Shown here: in pieces, positions 28,496 through 37,697 of the stretch
How positions within the stretch are numbered: position 1 is the first letter of the stretch
How the letters are laid out: each line of letters starts with the position of its first letter
DNA from: Leisingera thetidis
Lineage (GTDB): Bacteria > Pseudomonadota > Alphaproteobacteria > Rhodobacterales > Rhodobacteraceae
DNA: 64,000 bases
Assembly (NCBI RefSeq): GCF_025857195.1
Contig: NZ_CP109787.1
Location: 561,501-625,500 of the forward strand
Direction: 5' to 3'
Program-made: the position numbers and the translations under genes
The notes under the pieces: model-generated
The model's input: only the letters and a program-made list of their open reading frames with translations
Database searches by the model: none
Told to the model about the DNA's origin: nothing

Positions 28496-29869
28496 TCAGC
28501 TTTCCTCCACGATCCGGCGCAGACCGGCAATCTCGTCCGGCAGCGCATCGGGGCGGCTTTGGCAGAATCCGATCAGCAAACCCTGGGAGTGCCGGGCCGG
28601 GTCAAGCGGTGACAAGGGCCGCACGCCATAGCCCGCTTCAGCTGCGCGGCGGCAGATCCGCGTGTCTGCCGGTGCGCCCGTCAGATGAAAGGCAATCTGC
28701 ATTCCGGCGGTGTGGCGGCGGAAGAAGCCCAGCCTCTTCGGCCAGGCGGCGAGCGCCTCCGCCGCAGCGGCATAGCGTTCGGCATAGAGCCTGCGGGCAC
28801 GGCGGATGTGGCGGTCGTATTGCCCCGAGGCCATGAACGCGGCCAAGGGCCGCTGCGCGGTGATGGCGGCCCCGGCGCTGGGGTGGATGAACAGGGCGCG
28901 GAACTGCGGCACCAGCGCCGGCGGGAGGATCGCATATCCAAGCCGCAATGCGTGGGAAAACGTCTTGGAGAAGGTGCCCACGTAGATGCAGCGCCCGTCC
29001 GGATCGAGCGCGGCCATGGCAGGGACCGGCTGGCCCGCATAGCGGAACTCGCTGTCGAAATCATCCTCGATGATCCAGCCGTCCCGTTCCTTGGCCGCTT
29101 GCAGAAACGCCTGCCGCTGCGGAACCGGCAAGGTGCCGCCCAGCGGAAACTGGTGCGAAGGCGTCAGCAGCGTGACCTTGGCCATCTGCCGCGGCACCTC
29201 CGCGCCGCGCTCCTTGGCCTGCAGCCAGCGCACGGTCCAGCCGCGGGCGGCGGCAAAGCGCTGCGTCGGAGTGAAACCGGGCACTTCCAGCGCGATGTCC
29301 TCGCCCTCCACCAGGAAATCCATCGCCAGTTCCAGCGCTTCGCGCGCGCCGCTGGTCACCAGCACCTGTTCCGCGCTGCATCCGATTCCCCGCCAGCGCG
29401 CGGCATAGGCGGCGATCTCGCGCCGCAGCTCCGGGTCGCCAAAGGCATCTGCCTGATGGCTCAGGCTGAGCGGATCCATCCGTGCCACACGTGAAACACA
29501 GCGCGCCCAGGAGCGGGCAGGAAAAACCTCCGGGTCCGGCGCGCCGGGCAGCAGCATCCCCGGGGCAGGCGGTGCCAGGGCCGGCGGAGGCCGGGCTGGA
29601 GCCTGCGGCGGGCGGATCGGTGCAACATCGCAGACAAAAATGCCCGCGCCGCGCCGGGTTTCGGCAAACCCTTCCGCAACCAGCTGGTCATAGGCCGTCA
29701 CCACGGTGGTACGGGCCACCCCCAGATCCTGCGCCAAGGCGCGGGACGAGGGCAGCCGGGCGCCAATACCCAGGCTGCCCTCACTGATCCGGCGGCGCAG
29801 CGCGGCGACGATCTGCTGGTACAGCGGCTCGGCGCTGTTTGCGGACACCATGCCGGACAGGTCAATCAT
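28496..29869 (-). CDS. MocR-type GntR regulator with aminotransferase domain
   Basis: A 457-residue regulator of the MocR/PdxR group. Residues 1-75 form a GntR winged helix (LYQQIVAALRRRISEGSLGIGARLPSSRALAQDLGVARTTV). A Pro-rich linker (about 85-105) leads to a fold-type I aminotransferase domain with YVGTFSKTFSHALRLGY carrying the PLP lysine. Such proteins sense PLP, other vitamins or amines. The start ATG at 29869 is divergent from a flavin-dependent oxidase-like gene, the likely target. Inverted and repeated CTGGACT-like sites lie between them. Confidence 0.92.
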   Translation of the reverse strand: MIDLSGMVSANSAEPLYQQIVAALRRRISEGSLGIGARLPSSRALAQDLGVARTTVVTAYDQLVAEGFAETRRGAGIFVCDVAPIRPPQAPARPPPALAPPAPGMLLPGAPDPEVFPARSWARCVSRVARMDPLSLSHQADAFGDPELRREIAAYAARWRGIGCSAEQVLVTSGAREALELAMDFLVEGEDIALEVPGFTPTQRFAAARGWTVRWLQAKERGAEVPRQMAKVTLLTPSHQFPLGGTLPVPQRQAFLQAAKERDGWIIEDDFDSEFRYAGQPVPAMAALDPDGRCIYVGTFSKTFSHALRLGYAILPPALVPQFRALFIHPSAGAAITAQRPLAAFMASGQYDRHIRRARRLYAERYAAAAEALAAWPKRLGFFRRHTAGMQIAFHLTGAPADTRICRRAAEAGYGVRPLSPLDPARHSQGLLIGFCQSRPDALPDEIAGLRRIVEES

Positions 29870-29965
29870 AGTGGACTGCTCTTTTTGCAAGAAACTGGAG
29901 CTTAATTGTAGTCCAGTTTGCGCATAGCTGTCGTGGAAAGACAATTGGGAACAAGAGGTCAGCTT
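29870..29965. promoter_or_regulatory. Divergent control region with probable MocR operator
   Basis: The 96 bases between the MocR regulator and its divergent neighbour contain AACTGGA (29893-29899) inverted to TCCAGTT (29912-29918). A third related copy, AGTGGACT, lies at 29870-29877. Repeated sites of this kind are what MocR dimers bind. An AGAGG ribosome-binding site precedes the right-hand gene. Confidence 0.5.
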
Positions 29966-30631
29966 ATGCGTCAGCCCGAACCGGAAACCGCCCTGAAATC
30001 CGACCGCAGCCGTTTGCGCCGCGCGCATGAACGCGGGCTGTACGGCCGCGAGTCTGTTTATCAGGTGCTTGATGCCATGCCGCTGGCCCATATCGGTTAT
30101 CAGTTCGACGGGTCCACCTCCGTGCTGCCGACACTGCAATGGCGCGAGGGCGATTACGTCTATTGGCACGGTTCTGCGGCCAGCCGCGCCATTCGCGCCA
30201 TGGAGGCGGCCGAGGTCTGCCTGACCGTCACCTGCATGGACGGTTACGTGCTGGCGCGTTCGGCTTTTCACCACTCGGTCAACTTCCGCTCCGCCATGCT
30301 GTTCGGGGTCGCGGAGAAGGTTGCGGATGAAGACACCAAGGCAGCCAGCCTCAAGGCCATGGTGGACCGCATCTTCCCCGGCCGCTGGGAGGCTCTGCGT
30401 CCGATGACTGCGCAGGAGCTGAAGGCGACGGCCGTGCTGCGAATGCCGATCGAGGAAGGCGCCGCCAAGATCCGCAGCGGTCCGCCCAAGGATGACGAGG
30501 AGGATTACGCGCTGCCGATCTGGGCCGGGGTGGTGCCGATGGCGCTGGAGCTGCAGCCGCCGCAGCCCGATCCGGCCAACCTGGAAGGGGTGGTGATGCC
30601 CGACCACCTGAGCCGCATCCGCATCGGCTGA
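29966..30631 (+). CDS. Pyridoxamine 5'-phosphate oxidase-like flavoprotein
   Basis: A 221-residue protein of the PNPOx-like split-barrel superfamily (NimA-like branch). Indicative parts are RAHERGLYGRESVYQVLDAMPLAHIGY near 14-40, DYVYWHGSAASRAIRA near 65 with a likely flavin-contact His, and SVNFRSAMLFGVAEKV near 112. The start ATG at 29966 has AGAGG ten bases upstream; the longer TTG-started frame was rejected. Divergence from a MocR regulator suggests induction by an amine or vitamin B6 compound, but the substrate is unknown. Confidence 0.85.
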   Translation: MRQPEPETALKSDRSRLRRAHERGLYGRESVYQVLDAMPLAHIGYQFDGSTSVLPTLQWREGDYVYWHGSAASRAIRAMEAAEVCLTVTCMDGYVLARSAFHHSVNFRSAMLFGVAEKVADEDTKAASLKAMVDRIFPGRWEALRPMTAQELKATAVLRMPIEEGAAKIRSGPPKDDEEDYALPIWAGVVPMALELQPPQPDPANLEGVVMPDHLSRIRIG

Positions 30632-30674
30632 AACGGCACAGGGTGCGCCCGCTGGCGTGCCCTGTGAACGCCGG

Positions 30675-32078
30675 TTACTCGGTCCCGCTGCTGACCAGCG
30701 CGCCGTTTTCCCAGGTGCCGTCCGCCTGCTGGCCGCTGGCGTATTTCATCGTGCCCGGCCCTTGGCGCTTGCCGTTGACAAAACTGCCCTCGTAGACATC
30801 GCCATTGGCATAGGCCGCGACGCCTTCGCCGAAAATCTTGCCCTCCTGCCAGCCGCCTTCATAGGAGAAGCCGTCGGGCATCACGATCTTGCCCTGCCCG
30901 TGGCGCTGGCTGTCTGCGAACTGGCCGGTGTAGACCGAGCCATCGGCATAGGTCACCTTGGCATCGCCATGGCGCTGCCCGTCCTGCCAGCCGCCTTCAT
31001 AGCGGTAGCCGTCGGCATAGGTCATTACCCCCTGGCCGTGGTTCTTGGCGTTCTTGAAGCCGCCGGTGTAGGTGATGCCGCTGGGGTAGGTGGCGGTGCC
31101 TTCGCCTTCGATCACCCCGGCCACCCATCCGCCTTCGTAGGTGGAGCCGTCGGGGTAGGTGATCTTGCCCTGGCCGTCGGCCAGGTCGTCGCGGAAATCG
31201 CCCTCGTAAACCGAGCCGTCGGGATAGATGGCCTTGCCCTTGCCCTCAATCTGCCCCTTCGCCCATTCGCCGGTGTAGCTGTAGCCGTCCTTCTCGGTGA
31301 AGGTGCCAGTGCCGTGGCGCTGATCGTTCAGGAAGTCGCCGGCATAGATGTCGCCATTGGCGTAGGTCTGCTTGCCGGTGCCGTGGCGGCGGCCGTTCTG
31401 CAGCTCGCCTTCGTAGATATCGCCATTGGGCTGGGCCAGGCGGCCGGTGCCATGCATCTGGCTGGCAGCCCATTCGCCCTCGTAGACCAGCCCGTCCGAG
31501 GTCTCCAGCCGTCCTTGCCCCTGCAGCTGGCCATCGGCCACGGTGCCTTCGTAAACGGTGCCTTCGGCGTAGGTGATCTTGGCCTGGCCCTCCTGGCGGC
31601 CCTGAACCCAGTCTCCATCATACGTATAGCCGTCCGGCGATTGCATCTTGCCCTTGCCGTGCCGCTTGCCATCGGCAAAGCTGCCCTGATAGCGCACGCC
31701 GCTGGCATAGACCGACAGCCCGTCGCCATGGATCTGGCCGTCCTGCCAGCCGCCCTCGTAGGTGCTGCCGTCTGCGCGGGTCAGCTTGCCCAGCCCGTGC
31801 GGCTTGCCTTGTGCGAACCCGCCCTCGTAGACCGAGCCGTCCGGGAACCGCGCCACGCCCTGGCCGCGGACCTCGCCGTCGGCCCACTCGCCGGTGTATT
31901 CATAGCCGTTGGGCAGCCGGTAGGTGCCGGTGCCATGCTGCAGCCCGTTGCGGAAAGTGCCTTCATAGACGCCGCCGATGTCATCCTGCGTGGTAATAAC
32001 GTCTCCCTCCTGGGCCAGTGCCGGTGCGGCCAGTGCCAGAAGTGTGGAAAGCGCGAATGCGGTGCCGAAACGGGTCAT
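30675..32078 (-). CDS. Exported MORN-repeat protein with 18 repeats
   Basis: A 467-residue protein with a signal peptide (first 22 residues, ending AAPALA|Q). From about residue 38 it consists of 18 consecutive MORN repeats of exactly 23 residues (YEGx-[FW]-x4-HGxG pattern), then a broken nineteenth. MORN proteins form long beta-hairpin rods that bind membranes, lipids or partner proteins. An exported form probably sits in the periplasm or on the surface. The strict 69-base period means the DNA is also a degenerate tandem repeat, prone to length change. It stands alone and diverges from nadE. Confidence 0.9.
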   Translation of the reverse strand: MTRFGTAFALSTLLALAAPALAQEGDVITTQDDIGGVYEGTFRNGLQHGTGTYRLPNGYEYTGEWADGEVRGQGVARFPDGSVYEGGFAQGKPHGLGKLTRADGSTYEGGWQDGQIHGDGLSVYASGVRYQGSFADGKRHGKGKMQSPDGYTYDGDWVQGRQEGQAKITYAEGTVYEGTVADGQLQGQGRLETSDGLVYEGEWAASQMHGTGRLAQPNGDIYEGELQNGRRHGTGKQTYANGDIYAGDFLNDQRHGTGTFTEKDGYSYTGEWAKGQIEGKGKAIYPDGSVYEGDFRDDLADGQGKITYPDGSTYEGGWVAGVIEGEGTATYPSGITYTGGFKNAKNHGQGVMTYADGYRYEGGWQDGQRHGDAKVTYADGSVYTGQFADSQRHGQGKIVMPDGFSYEGGWQEGKIFGEGVAAYANGDVYEGSFVNGKRQGPGTMKYASGQQADGTWENGALVSSGTE

Positions 32079-32260
32079 TGAAACCTCTGCCTGCCCAGGA
32101 ATTACGGTGCTGCTGCCATATTGGGTTGCTCGCCCGGAAACTAAGCTACCGCAGGCGGGGCCGCAATGTCTTTTCCCCTGTCCCCGGCGCTTGCTCTTTT
32201 CCTTGGCTGTCAATCTGGTAAATGGCTGAGAAAGGATTTTTTGCAAAAGGCCCAAGCAGC

Positions 32261-33919
32261 ATGGCAGACCGTTTCCGCGTGACACTGGCGCAGCTGAACC
32301 CCACGGTGGGCGATCTGGCAGGCAACGCCGCCAAGGCCAGGGCCGCCTGGGAGGAGGGCCGCACCGCGGGTGCCGACCTGGTGGCGCTGCCGGAAATGTT
32401 CATCACCGGCTACAACACCCAGGACCTGGTGATGAAGCCGGTCTTCCACCAGGCCGCCATTGCGGAGGTGGAGAAGCTGGCAGCAGACTGCGCCGATGGC
32501 CCGGCGCTGGCGGTCGGCGGACCCTGGGTCGAGGGCGGCAGGCTTTACAATGCCTATCTGATCCTGAAGGGCGGCAAGATCGCCTCGCGCAGCCTCAAGC
32601 ACCACCTGCCGAACGAGACCGTCTTTGACGAGGTCCGCATCTTCGACGCCGGACCCCTCGGCGGTCCCTATGCGGTTGGCAACACCCGCATCGGCTCCCC
32701 GATCTGCGAAGACGGCTGGCACGAGGACGTGGCGGAAACCCTGGCCGAGACCGGGGCCGAATTCCTGCTGATCCCCAACGGTTCGCCCTATTACCGCAAC
32801 AAGATGGACGTGCGCTTCAACCACATGGTGGCCCGCGCGGTGGAGACCCATCTGCCGGTGATCTACCTCAACATGGTCGGCGGCCAGGATGACCAGGTGT
32901 TCGACGGCGGCTCCTTTGTGCTGAACCCGGGCGGCGCGCTGGCCCTGCAGATGCCGGTGTTCGACGAGGCCTGTGCCCATCTTGACCTTGAGCGCACCGG
33001 GGACGGCTGGCGCGCGGTTGAGGGCGAAAAGGCGCATCTGCCGGACGCATGGGAGCAGGACTACCGGGTGATGGTGGAATCGCTGCGCGACTACATGGGC
33101 AAGACCGGCTTCAGGAAGGCGCTGCTGGGCCTGTCCGGCGGCGTCGACTCGGCGATTGTGGCGGCCATCGCGGTGGATGCTATCGGCGCCGAAAACGTCC
33201 GCTGCGTCATGCTGCCGTCCGAATACACCAGCCAGGAGTCGCTCGACGATGCCGAGGCCGTCGCCAAGGCGCTGGGCGTGCATTACGATTATGTGCCGAT
33301 CCGCGAGGGGCGGGCCGCCATCACCAACACGCTGGCGCCGCTGTTTGCCGGCCTTGACGCCGATATCACCGAGGAAAACATCCAGTCCCGCCTGCGCGGC
33401 CTTCTGCTGATGGCGATGTCCAACAAGTTCGGGGAAATGCTGCTGACCACCGGCAACAAGTCCGAGGTCGCGGTGGGCTATGCCACCATCTACGGCGACA
33501 TGAGCGGCGGCTACAATCCGATCAAGGATCTGTACAAGACCCGCGTCTTTGAGACCTGCCGCTGGCGCAACGCCAATCACCGTCCCTGGATGAAGGGTCC
33601 GGCGGGAGAGGTGATCCGCCCCAACGTGATCGACAAGCCGCCGACCGCCGAACTGCGCGAGGATCAGAAGGACAGCGACAGCCTGCCGGATTACCCGGAG
33701 CTGGACGCAATCCTGGAAATCCTGGTCGACAGGGACGGTTCAATCGCTGATTGTGTGGCGGCCGGATTCAGCCGGGACGTGGCCAAGCGGATCGAGCATC
33801 TGGTTTATATCAGCGAATACAAGCGCTTCCAGTCCGCGCCCGGCGCCCGGCTGACGCCGCACGCGTTTTGGCTGGACCGCCGCTACCCGATTGTGAACCG
33901 CTGGCGCGACCCGTCCTGA
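32261..33919 (+). CDS. nadE: Glutamine-dependent NAD+ synthetase
   Basis: NadE amidates nicotinic acid adenine dinucleotide to NAD+ using glutamine. The 552-residue protein joins a nitrilase-type glutaminase (1-270; Glu45 in ALPEMF, Lys in SRSLKHHLP, Cys in PICEDGWHE near 148) to a synthetase with the PP-loop LGLSGGVDS near 287. The ATG at 32261 gives the usual MADRFRVTLAQLNP; a frame starting at 32222 adds thirteen residues. The eukaryote-like long form is normal for alphaproteobacteria. Confidence 0.95.
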   Translation: MADRFRVTLAQLNPTVGDLAGNAAKARAAWEEGRTAGADLVALPEMFITGYNTQDLVMKPVFHQAAIAEVEKLAADCADGPALAVGGPWVEGGRLYNAYLILKGGKIASRSLKHHLPNETVFDEVRIFDAGPLGGPYAVGNTRIGSPICEDGWHEDVAETLAETGAEFLLIPNGSPYYRNKMDVRFNHMVARAVETHLPVIYLNMVGGQDDQVFDGGSFVLNPGGALALQMPVFDEACAHLDLERTGDGWRAVEGEKAHLPDAWEQDYRVMVESLRDYMGKTGFRKALLGLSGGVDSAIVAAIAVDAIGAENVRCVMLPSEYTSQESLDDAEAVAKALGVHYDYVPIREGRAAITNTLAPLFAGLDADITEENIQSRLRGLLLMAMSNKFGEMLLTTGNKSEVAVGYATIYGDMSGGYNPIKDLYKTRVFETCRWRNANHRPWMKGPAGEVIRPNVIDKPPTAELREDQKDSDSLPDYPELDAILEILVDRDGSIADCVAAGFSRDVAKRIEHLVYISEYKRFQSAPGARLTPHAFWLDRRYPIVNRWRDPS

Positions 33920-34099
33920 AGCTGGCGTTAACTCATTGAAGCCGCAGGTCTTTCCATGCTTGCACGGCTGAATTCCGCGGCCCGTGACGCAGCGGTAACG
34001 CGCTGATATGCGGCGGAAAAAACACAATGCCGGAAAGCGGCGCATGAGGCGTCGCCTGGACGCTGGACCGCCGATTCCGCAACGGGCATAGAGGCAGTT

Positions 34100-35431
34100 A
34101 TGCCCGGACCCAGACTGCCCCATTTCCAATCCGATCTGGCCTTGCCCAAGGCCGTTGACGCCGTGGTGATCGGCGGCGGCATCATTGGGGCTGCAACGGC
34201 GCTGGAGCTGGCCGAGCGCGGCGTTTCCGTGCTGCTGTGTGAAAAGGGCCAGATCGCCGGGGAGCAAAGCTCGCGCAACTGGGGGTGGGTGCGCCTCGCT
34301 TGCCGCGATCCGCGGGAAATCCCGCTGATGGCGGAATCCCTGCACCTGTGGGCGGGGCTGGCGGAGCGCACCGGACGGGAGACCGGATTCACCCGCTCCG
34401 GCATTCTCTATACCGCGGAAACCGCCAGGCGCGAGGCGCAGCTGGAACGCTGGCTGCGCAATCTCGACGGTTTGGGGCAGGGCGCCCGCATGGTGCGCGG
34501 CCGCCAGCTGGCAGAGCTGATGCCGGGCCACCAGACCCGGACATGCAGCGCGCTGCTGACACCGATGGACGGCCGGGCGGAGCCGCAGATGGCCACCCAT
34601 GCCATCGCCGGCGCCGCGCAGGCCGCGGGCGCCAGGATCATGACCGAATGCGCGGTGCGCAGCCTCGAGACCGCCGCAGGCCGCATCAGCGGCGTGATGA
34701 CCGAGCGCGGCCGCGTCGCCTGCTCGGCGGTGATCGTGGCCGGCGGCGCCTGGTCGCGGCTGTTCCTCGGGAATGCCGGGATCGCACTGCCGCAGCTGAA
34801 GGTGCTGAACTCGGTGCTGCGCACCTCGCCGGTGCAGGGCGGTCCGGAAACCGCGGTCCGCAGCGCCAGCCTGGGTCTGCGCAAGCGTGCCGACGGCGGC
34901 TACACGGTGGCGGATGCGCATGAAAACATCGTCGACATCGTGCCCGACAGCCTGCGCCTGGGGTGGAAATTCCTGCCCAGCTACCGGCAGGAATGGCGGG
35001 CGCTGCAATTCCGGCTGTCGAACCGCTGGCGCGAGGAAGCGGCCCAGGCCCGCCGCTGGCAGCCGCATCAGACCACCCCGTTCGAATTGTGCCGGGTGCT
35101 GGACCCCGCGCCTTCGCAAAAGGCCCTGAAAAGCGGCTGGGCGGCCGCCCAGAAAGCCTTTCCGCTGCTCAAGACCGCTGACGTGGTGCAAAGCTGGGGC
35201 GGGCTGATCGACGTGACGCCGGACGCGCTGCCGGTGATCTCGCAGGCCGACACGCTGCCGGGGCTGTTCATCGCCACCGGGTTCTCCGGCCACGGCTTCG
35301 GCATCGGCCCGGCGGCAGGCAGGCTGGCTGCCGATCTGGTCACCGGCGACCGGCCGCTGGTGGATCCGCGGCCCTTCCGCCTGTCGCGGTTCTCCGACGG
35401 GACACGGTACGGGCCGCAGACCGGATACTGA
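34100..35431 (+). CDS. FAD-dependent oxidoreductase of the DAO family
   Basis: A 443-residue amine or D-amino-acid oxidase/dehydrogenase. The FAD Rossmann motif GGGIIGAATALE is at 25-36, followed by GEQSSRNWGWVR, a motif of Roseobacter sarcosine/opine-type oxidases. The C-terminal FAD contact is SGHGFGIGPAAGRLAADL near 398. It has no neighbours from a catabolic operon, so the substrate cannot be named. 180 bases separate it from nadE with no gene in them. Confidence 0.87.
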   Translation: MPGPRLPHFQSDLALPKAVDAVVIGGGIIGAATALELAERGVSVLLCEKGQIAGEQSSRNWGWVRLACRDPREIPLMAESLHLWAGLAERTGRETGFTRSGILYTAETARREAQLERWLRNLDGLGQGARMVRGRQLAELMPGHQTRTCSALLTPMDGRAEPQMATHAIAGAAQAAGARIMTECAVRSLETAAGRISGVMTERGRVACSAVIVAGGAWSRLFLGNAGIALPQLKVLNSVLRTSPVQGGPETAVRSASLGLRKRADGGYTVADAHENIVDIVPDSLRLGWKFLPSYRQEWRALQFRLSNRWREEAAQARRWQPHQTTPFELCRVLDPAPSQKALKSGWAAAQKAFPLLKTADVVQSWGGLIDVTPDALPVISQADTLPGLFIATGFSGHGFGIGPAAGRLAADLVTGDRPLVDPRPFRLSRFSDGTRYGPQTGY

Positions 35432-35567
35432 CCAAGCGGGGCCGCCGCGGCTGATCGCCTGCCGCGGCAAAGCGGCACCCGTCCCGCCGCCAGCGGCCCA
35501 AGCGCAGAGAGGGGGCTAGGAACACCATCAGAATGCGGGGTAGGATCCGGCAGGAGGCGTGCCCGCC

Positions 35568-35996
35568 ATGAACCAGAACAAGACCGTCCCGACAGGGGCC
35601 AGCGTTGCAGACTTCCTTGCCGGTGTGGAACCTGCCCGCAAGGCGCAGGAAGCGCAGGACCTGGATGCCCTGTTCCGCCGGGCAACCGGGTTCGAGCCGC
35701 AGATGTGGGGCGACTCCCTTGTCGGCTACGGACGCTATCATTACCGCTACCGGACCGGCCGCGAAGGCGACTTTCTCGCCACCGGCTTCTCCCCCCGCAA
35801 GGCGCGCCATTCGATCTACATCATGCCGGGCTACCAGGACTACGGCGCCCTCCTGGCCCGGCTGGGCAAGCACAAGCTGGGCAAAAGCTGCCTTTACGTG
35901 AACAAGCTCGCCGATATCGACCTGGAGGTTCTGGCGGAACTAGTCCGGGCCGGGCTCAGGGATCTGGACGCGATCTGGCCGGTGCAGCCGGCTTGA
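35568..35996 (+). CDS. DUF1801 domain protein
   Basis: A 142-residue soluble protein of the DUF1801 (YdhG-like) family. The conserved run is QMWGDSLVGYGRYHYRY, then FSPRKARHSIYIMPG and LGKHKLGKSCLYVNKLADIDLEVLAELV. The ATG at 35568 is ten bases from an AGGAGG sequence and is preferred to the GTG at 35559, which would lie almost on it. The biochemical role of the family is not known. Confidence 0.9.
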   Translation: MNQNKTVPTGASVADFLAGVEPARKAQEAQDLDALFRRATGFEPQMWGDSLVGYGRYHYRYRTGREGDFLATGFSPRKARHSIYIMPGYQDYGALLARLGKHKLGKSCLYVNKLADIDLEVLAELVRAGLRDLDAIWPVQPA

Positions 35997-36111
35997 CGCA
36001 CCGGGGCTTTCATCTTTCCGGAATAGACCCGCGCCGCCAGGCGCGTCAGCCGAGCCGAAACTGGACAAACCGTGGCCCGTGTGACAAGGCAACGGCAACA
36101 GGAGACTCGTG

Positions 36112-37437
36112 ATGACCACCACCCGTTTTGCCCCGTCGCCGACCGGCTATATCCACGTCGGCAACCTGCGCACCGCGCTGATGAACTATCTGATCGCCCG
36201 CAAGGCCGGCGGCACCTTCATCCTGCGCATCGACGACACCGACCCGGAGCGGTCCAAGGAAGAATACGTCGATGCCATCAAGCAGGACCTGGACTGGCTG
36301 GGATTGGCCTGGGACAAGGTGGAGCGCCAGTCCGAGCGGCTCGACCGCTATGTCGCCGCTGCGGATAAACTGCGCGACATCGGCCGCTTCTATGAGGCGT
36401 TCGAGACCCCGGTCGAGCTGGACCTGAAGCGCAAGAAGCAGCTCAACATGGGCAAGCCGCCGGTCTATGACCGCGCCGCGCTGGCGCTCCCGGACGAAGA
36501 AAAGGCCAAGCTGCGCGCGGAGCGCGGCGACGGCGTGTGGCGCTTCAAGCTGGACCATCAGCGCATCGAATGGACCGACGGCATCCTGGGCGATATCTCC
36601 ATCGACGCGGCCTCGGTCTCCGACCCGGTGCTGATCCGCGGCGACGGCCAGTTCCTCTACACGCTGGCGTCGGTGGTCGATGACACCGAAATGGGCGTGA
36701 CCCATGTGGTGCGCGGCTCCGACCACGTCACCAACACCGCCACCCAGATCCAGATCATCGAGGCCCTGGGCGGCACCGTGCCGTCGTTCGCGCACCATTC
36801 GCTGCTGACAGGCCCGCAGGGCGAGGCGCTGTCCAAGCGCCTGGGCACCCTTGCCCTGCGCGACCTGCGCGAAGCCGGCGTGCAGCCGATGGCGCTGCTG
36901 AGCCTGATGGCGCGGCTGGGCTCGTCCGACCCGGTGGAGCTGCGGTCGGAAATGGCGGAGCTGATCGACGGCTTCGATATCAACCGCTTCGGCGCTGCGC
37001 CGACCAAATTCGATGTCGAGGATCTGTATCCGCTGACCGCCCGCCACCTGCAGTCGCTGCCGCTGGAGGCCGTGCAGCCGCATGTGGACGCGCTGGGCGT
37101 GCCGGCAGAGAAGCACGCGGCGTTCTGGGCCATGGCCAAGGAAAACATCACCACGCTCAAGGATCTGGCCGGCTGGTGGGAACTGTGCCGCGACGGCGCC
37201 GAGCCGCTGATCGCCGACGAGGACAAGGACTTCATCGCCGCGGCCATGCCGCTGCTGCCCGAGGCGCCCTATGATTCCGAAAGCTGGGGCAAATGGACCG
37301 CCGCCGTAAAGGAGGCGACCGGCCGCAAGGGCAAGGGCCTGTTCATGCCGCTGCGCAAGGCCGTCACCGGCATGGAACGCGGCCCGGACATGAGCGCGTT
37401 GCTGGCGCTGATGGAAAAGGTCCGCGCCCGCGGATGA
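36112..37437 (+). CDS. gltX: Glutamyl-tRNA synthetase
   Basis: GltX charges tRNA-Glu (in alphaproteobacteria one GltX copy often also serves tRNA-Gln before amidation). The 441-residue class I enzyme has the HIGH-type motif SPTGYIHVGN near 9-18 and the KMSKS-type motif ALSKRLGTL near 242. GGAG lies before GTG-ATG; the ATG at 36112 is chosen for spacing. The second residue of the HIGH motif is Val (HVGN), common in GltX. A strong terminator follows. Rhodobacteraceae frequently carry two gltX genes; the other would be elsewhere. Confidence 0.94.
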   Translation: MTTTRFAPSPTGYIHVGNLRTALMNYLIARKAGGTFILRIDDTDPERSKEEYVDAIKQDLDWLGLAWDKVERQSERLDRYVAAADKLRDIGRFYEAFETPVELDLKRKKQLNMGKPPVYDRAALALPDEEKAKLRAERGDGVWRFKLDHQRIEWTDGILGDISIDAASVSDPVLIRGDGQFLYTLASVVDDTEMGVTHVVRGSDHVTNTATQIQIIEALGGTVPSFAHHSLLTGPQGEALSKRLGTLALRDLREAGVQPMALLSLMARLGSSDPVELRSEMAELIDGFDINRFGAAPTKFDVEDLYPLTARHLQSLPLEAVQPHVDALGVPAEKHAAFWAMAKENITTLKDLAGWWELCRDGAEPLIADEDKDFIAAAMPLLPEAPYDSESWGKWTAAVKEATGRKGKGLFMPLRKAVTGMERGPDMSALLALMEKVRARG

Positions 37438-37478
37438 TTGGCGATTGCCGGGACGTGACACTGCCAGGAAGTGACAGA

Positions 37479-37506
37479 GGCGGCGCCGGAAGGCGCCGCC
37501 TTTTCC
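37479..37506 (+). terminator. gltX terminator
   Basis: Perfect nine-base stem GGCGGCGCC/GGCGCCGCC with a GGAA loop, followed by TTTTCC, 41 bases after the gltX stop. A textbook intrinsic terminator. Confidence 0.9.
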
Positions 37507-37559
37507 TTGTGCGGGCGGCTCCCGCCCGCTGAAGCTGCATCAAAGATGCCGCAGCAGCA

Positions 37560-37622
37560 GTTGGGCCGGGCGCCGCGCAGGGCGCGGCGCTGCACCGCGC
37601 CCTGCGCGGTGCCAGGCCCAAC
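37560..37622. repeat. Long palindromic intergenic element, copy 2
   Basis: Two 28-base arms (37560-37587 and 37595-37622) with only two mismatches enclose a seven-base loop. The ends are GTTGGGCC and GGCCCAAC. It lies between convergent gltX and the DUF2254 gene, beyond the gltX terminator. Its right end (GGTGCCAGGCCCAACG) is shared with the element at 10225-10280, so the two are probably members of a dispersed hairpin family. Confidence 0.8.
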
Positions 37623-37697
37623 GGGGCATGGTGCAGCTCGCCTGCGCCGGAACCGGCGGGAGGACCCCGGCCGGCGCAGCTGCTTTGCGCGGCCGGC

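Noticed and set aside
30675..32078. Regular 69-base repeats as CRISPR or satellite DNA
   Set aside because: The period is 23 codons in one open frame and the protein repeats are MORN units, so the DNA repeat is a consequence of the protein.
33740..35470. 576-codon open frame on the minus strand
   Set aside because: Antisense to the end of nadE and to the DAO-family gene; composition is typical of a shadow frame.
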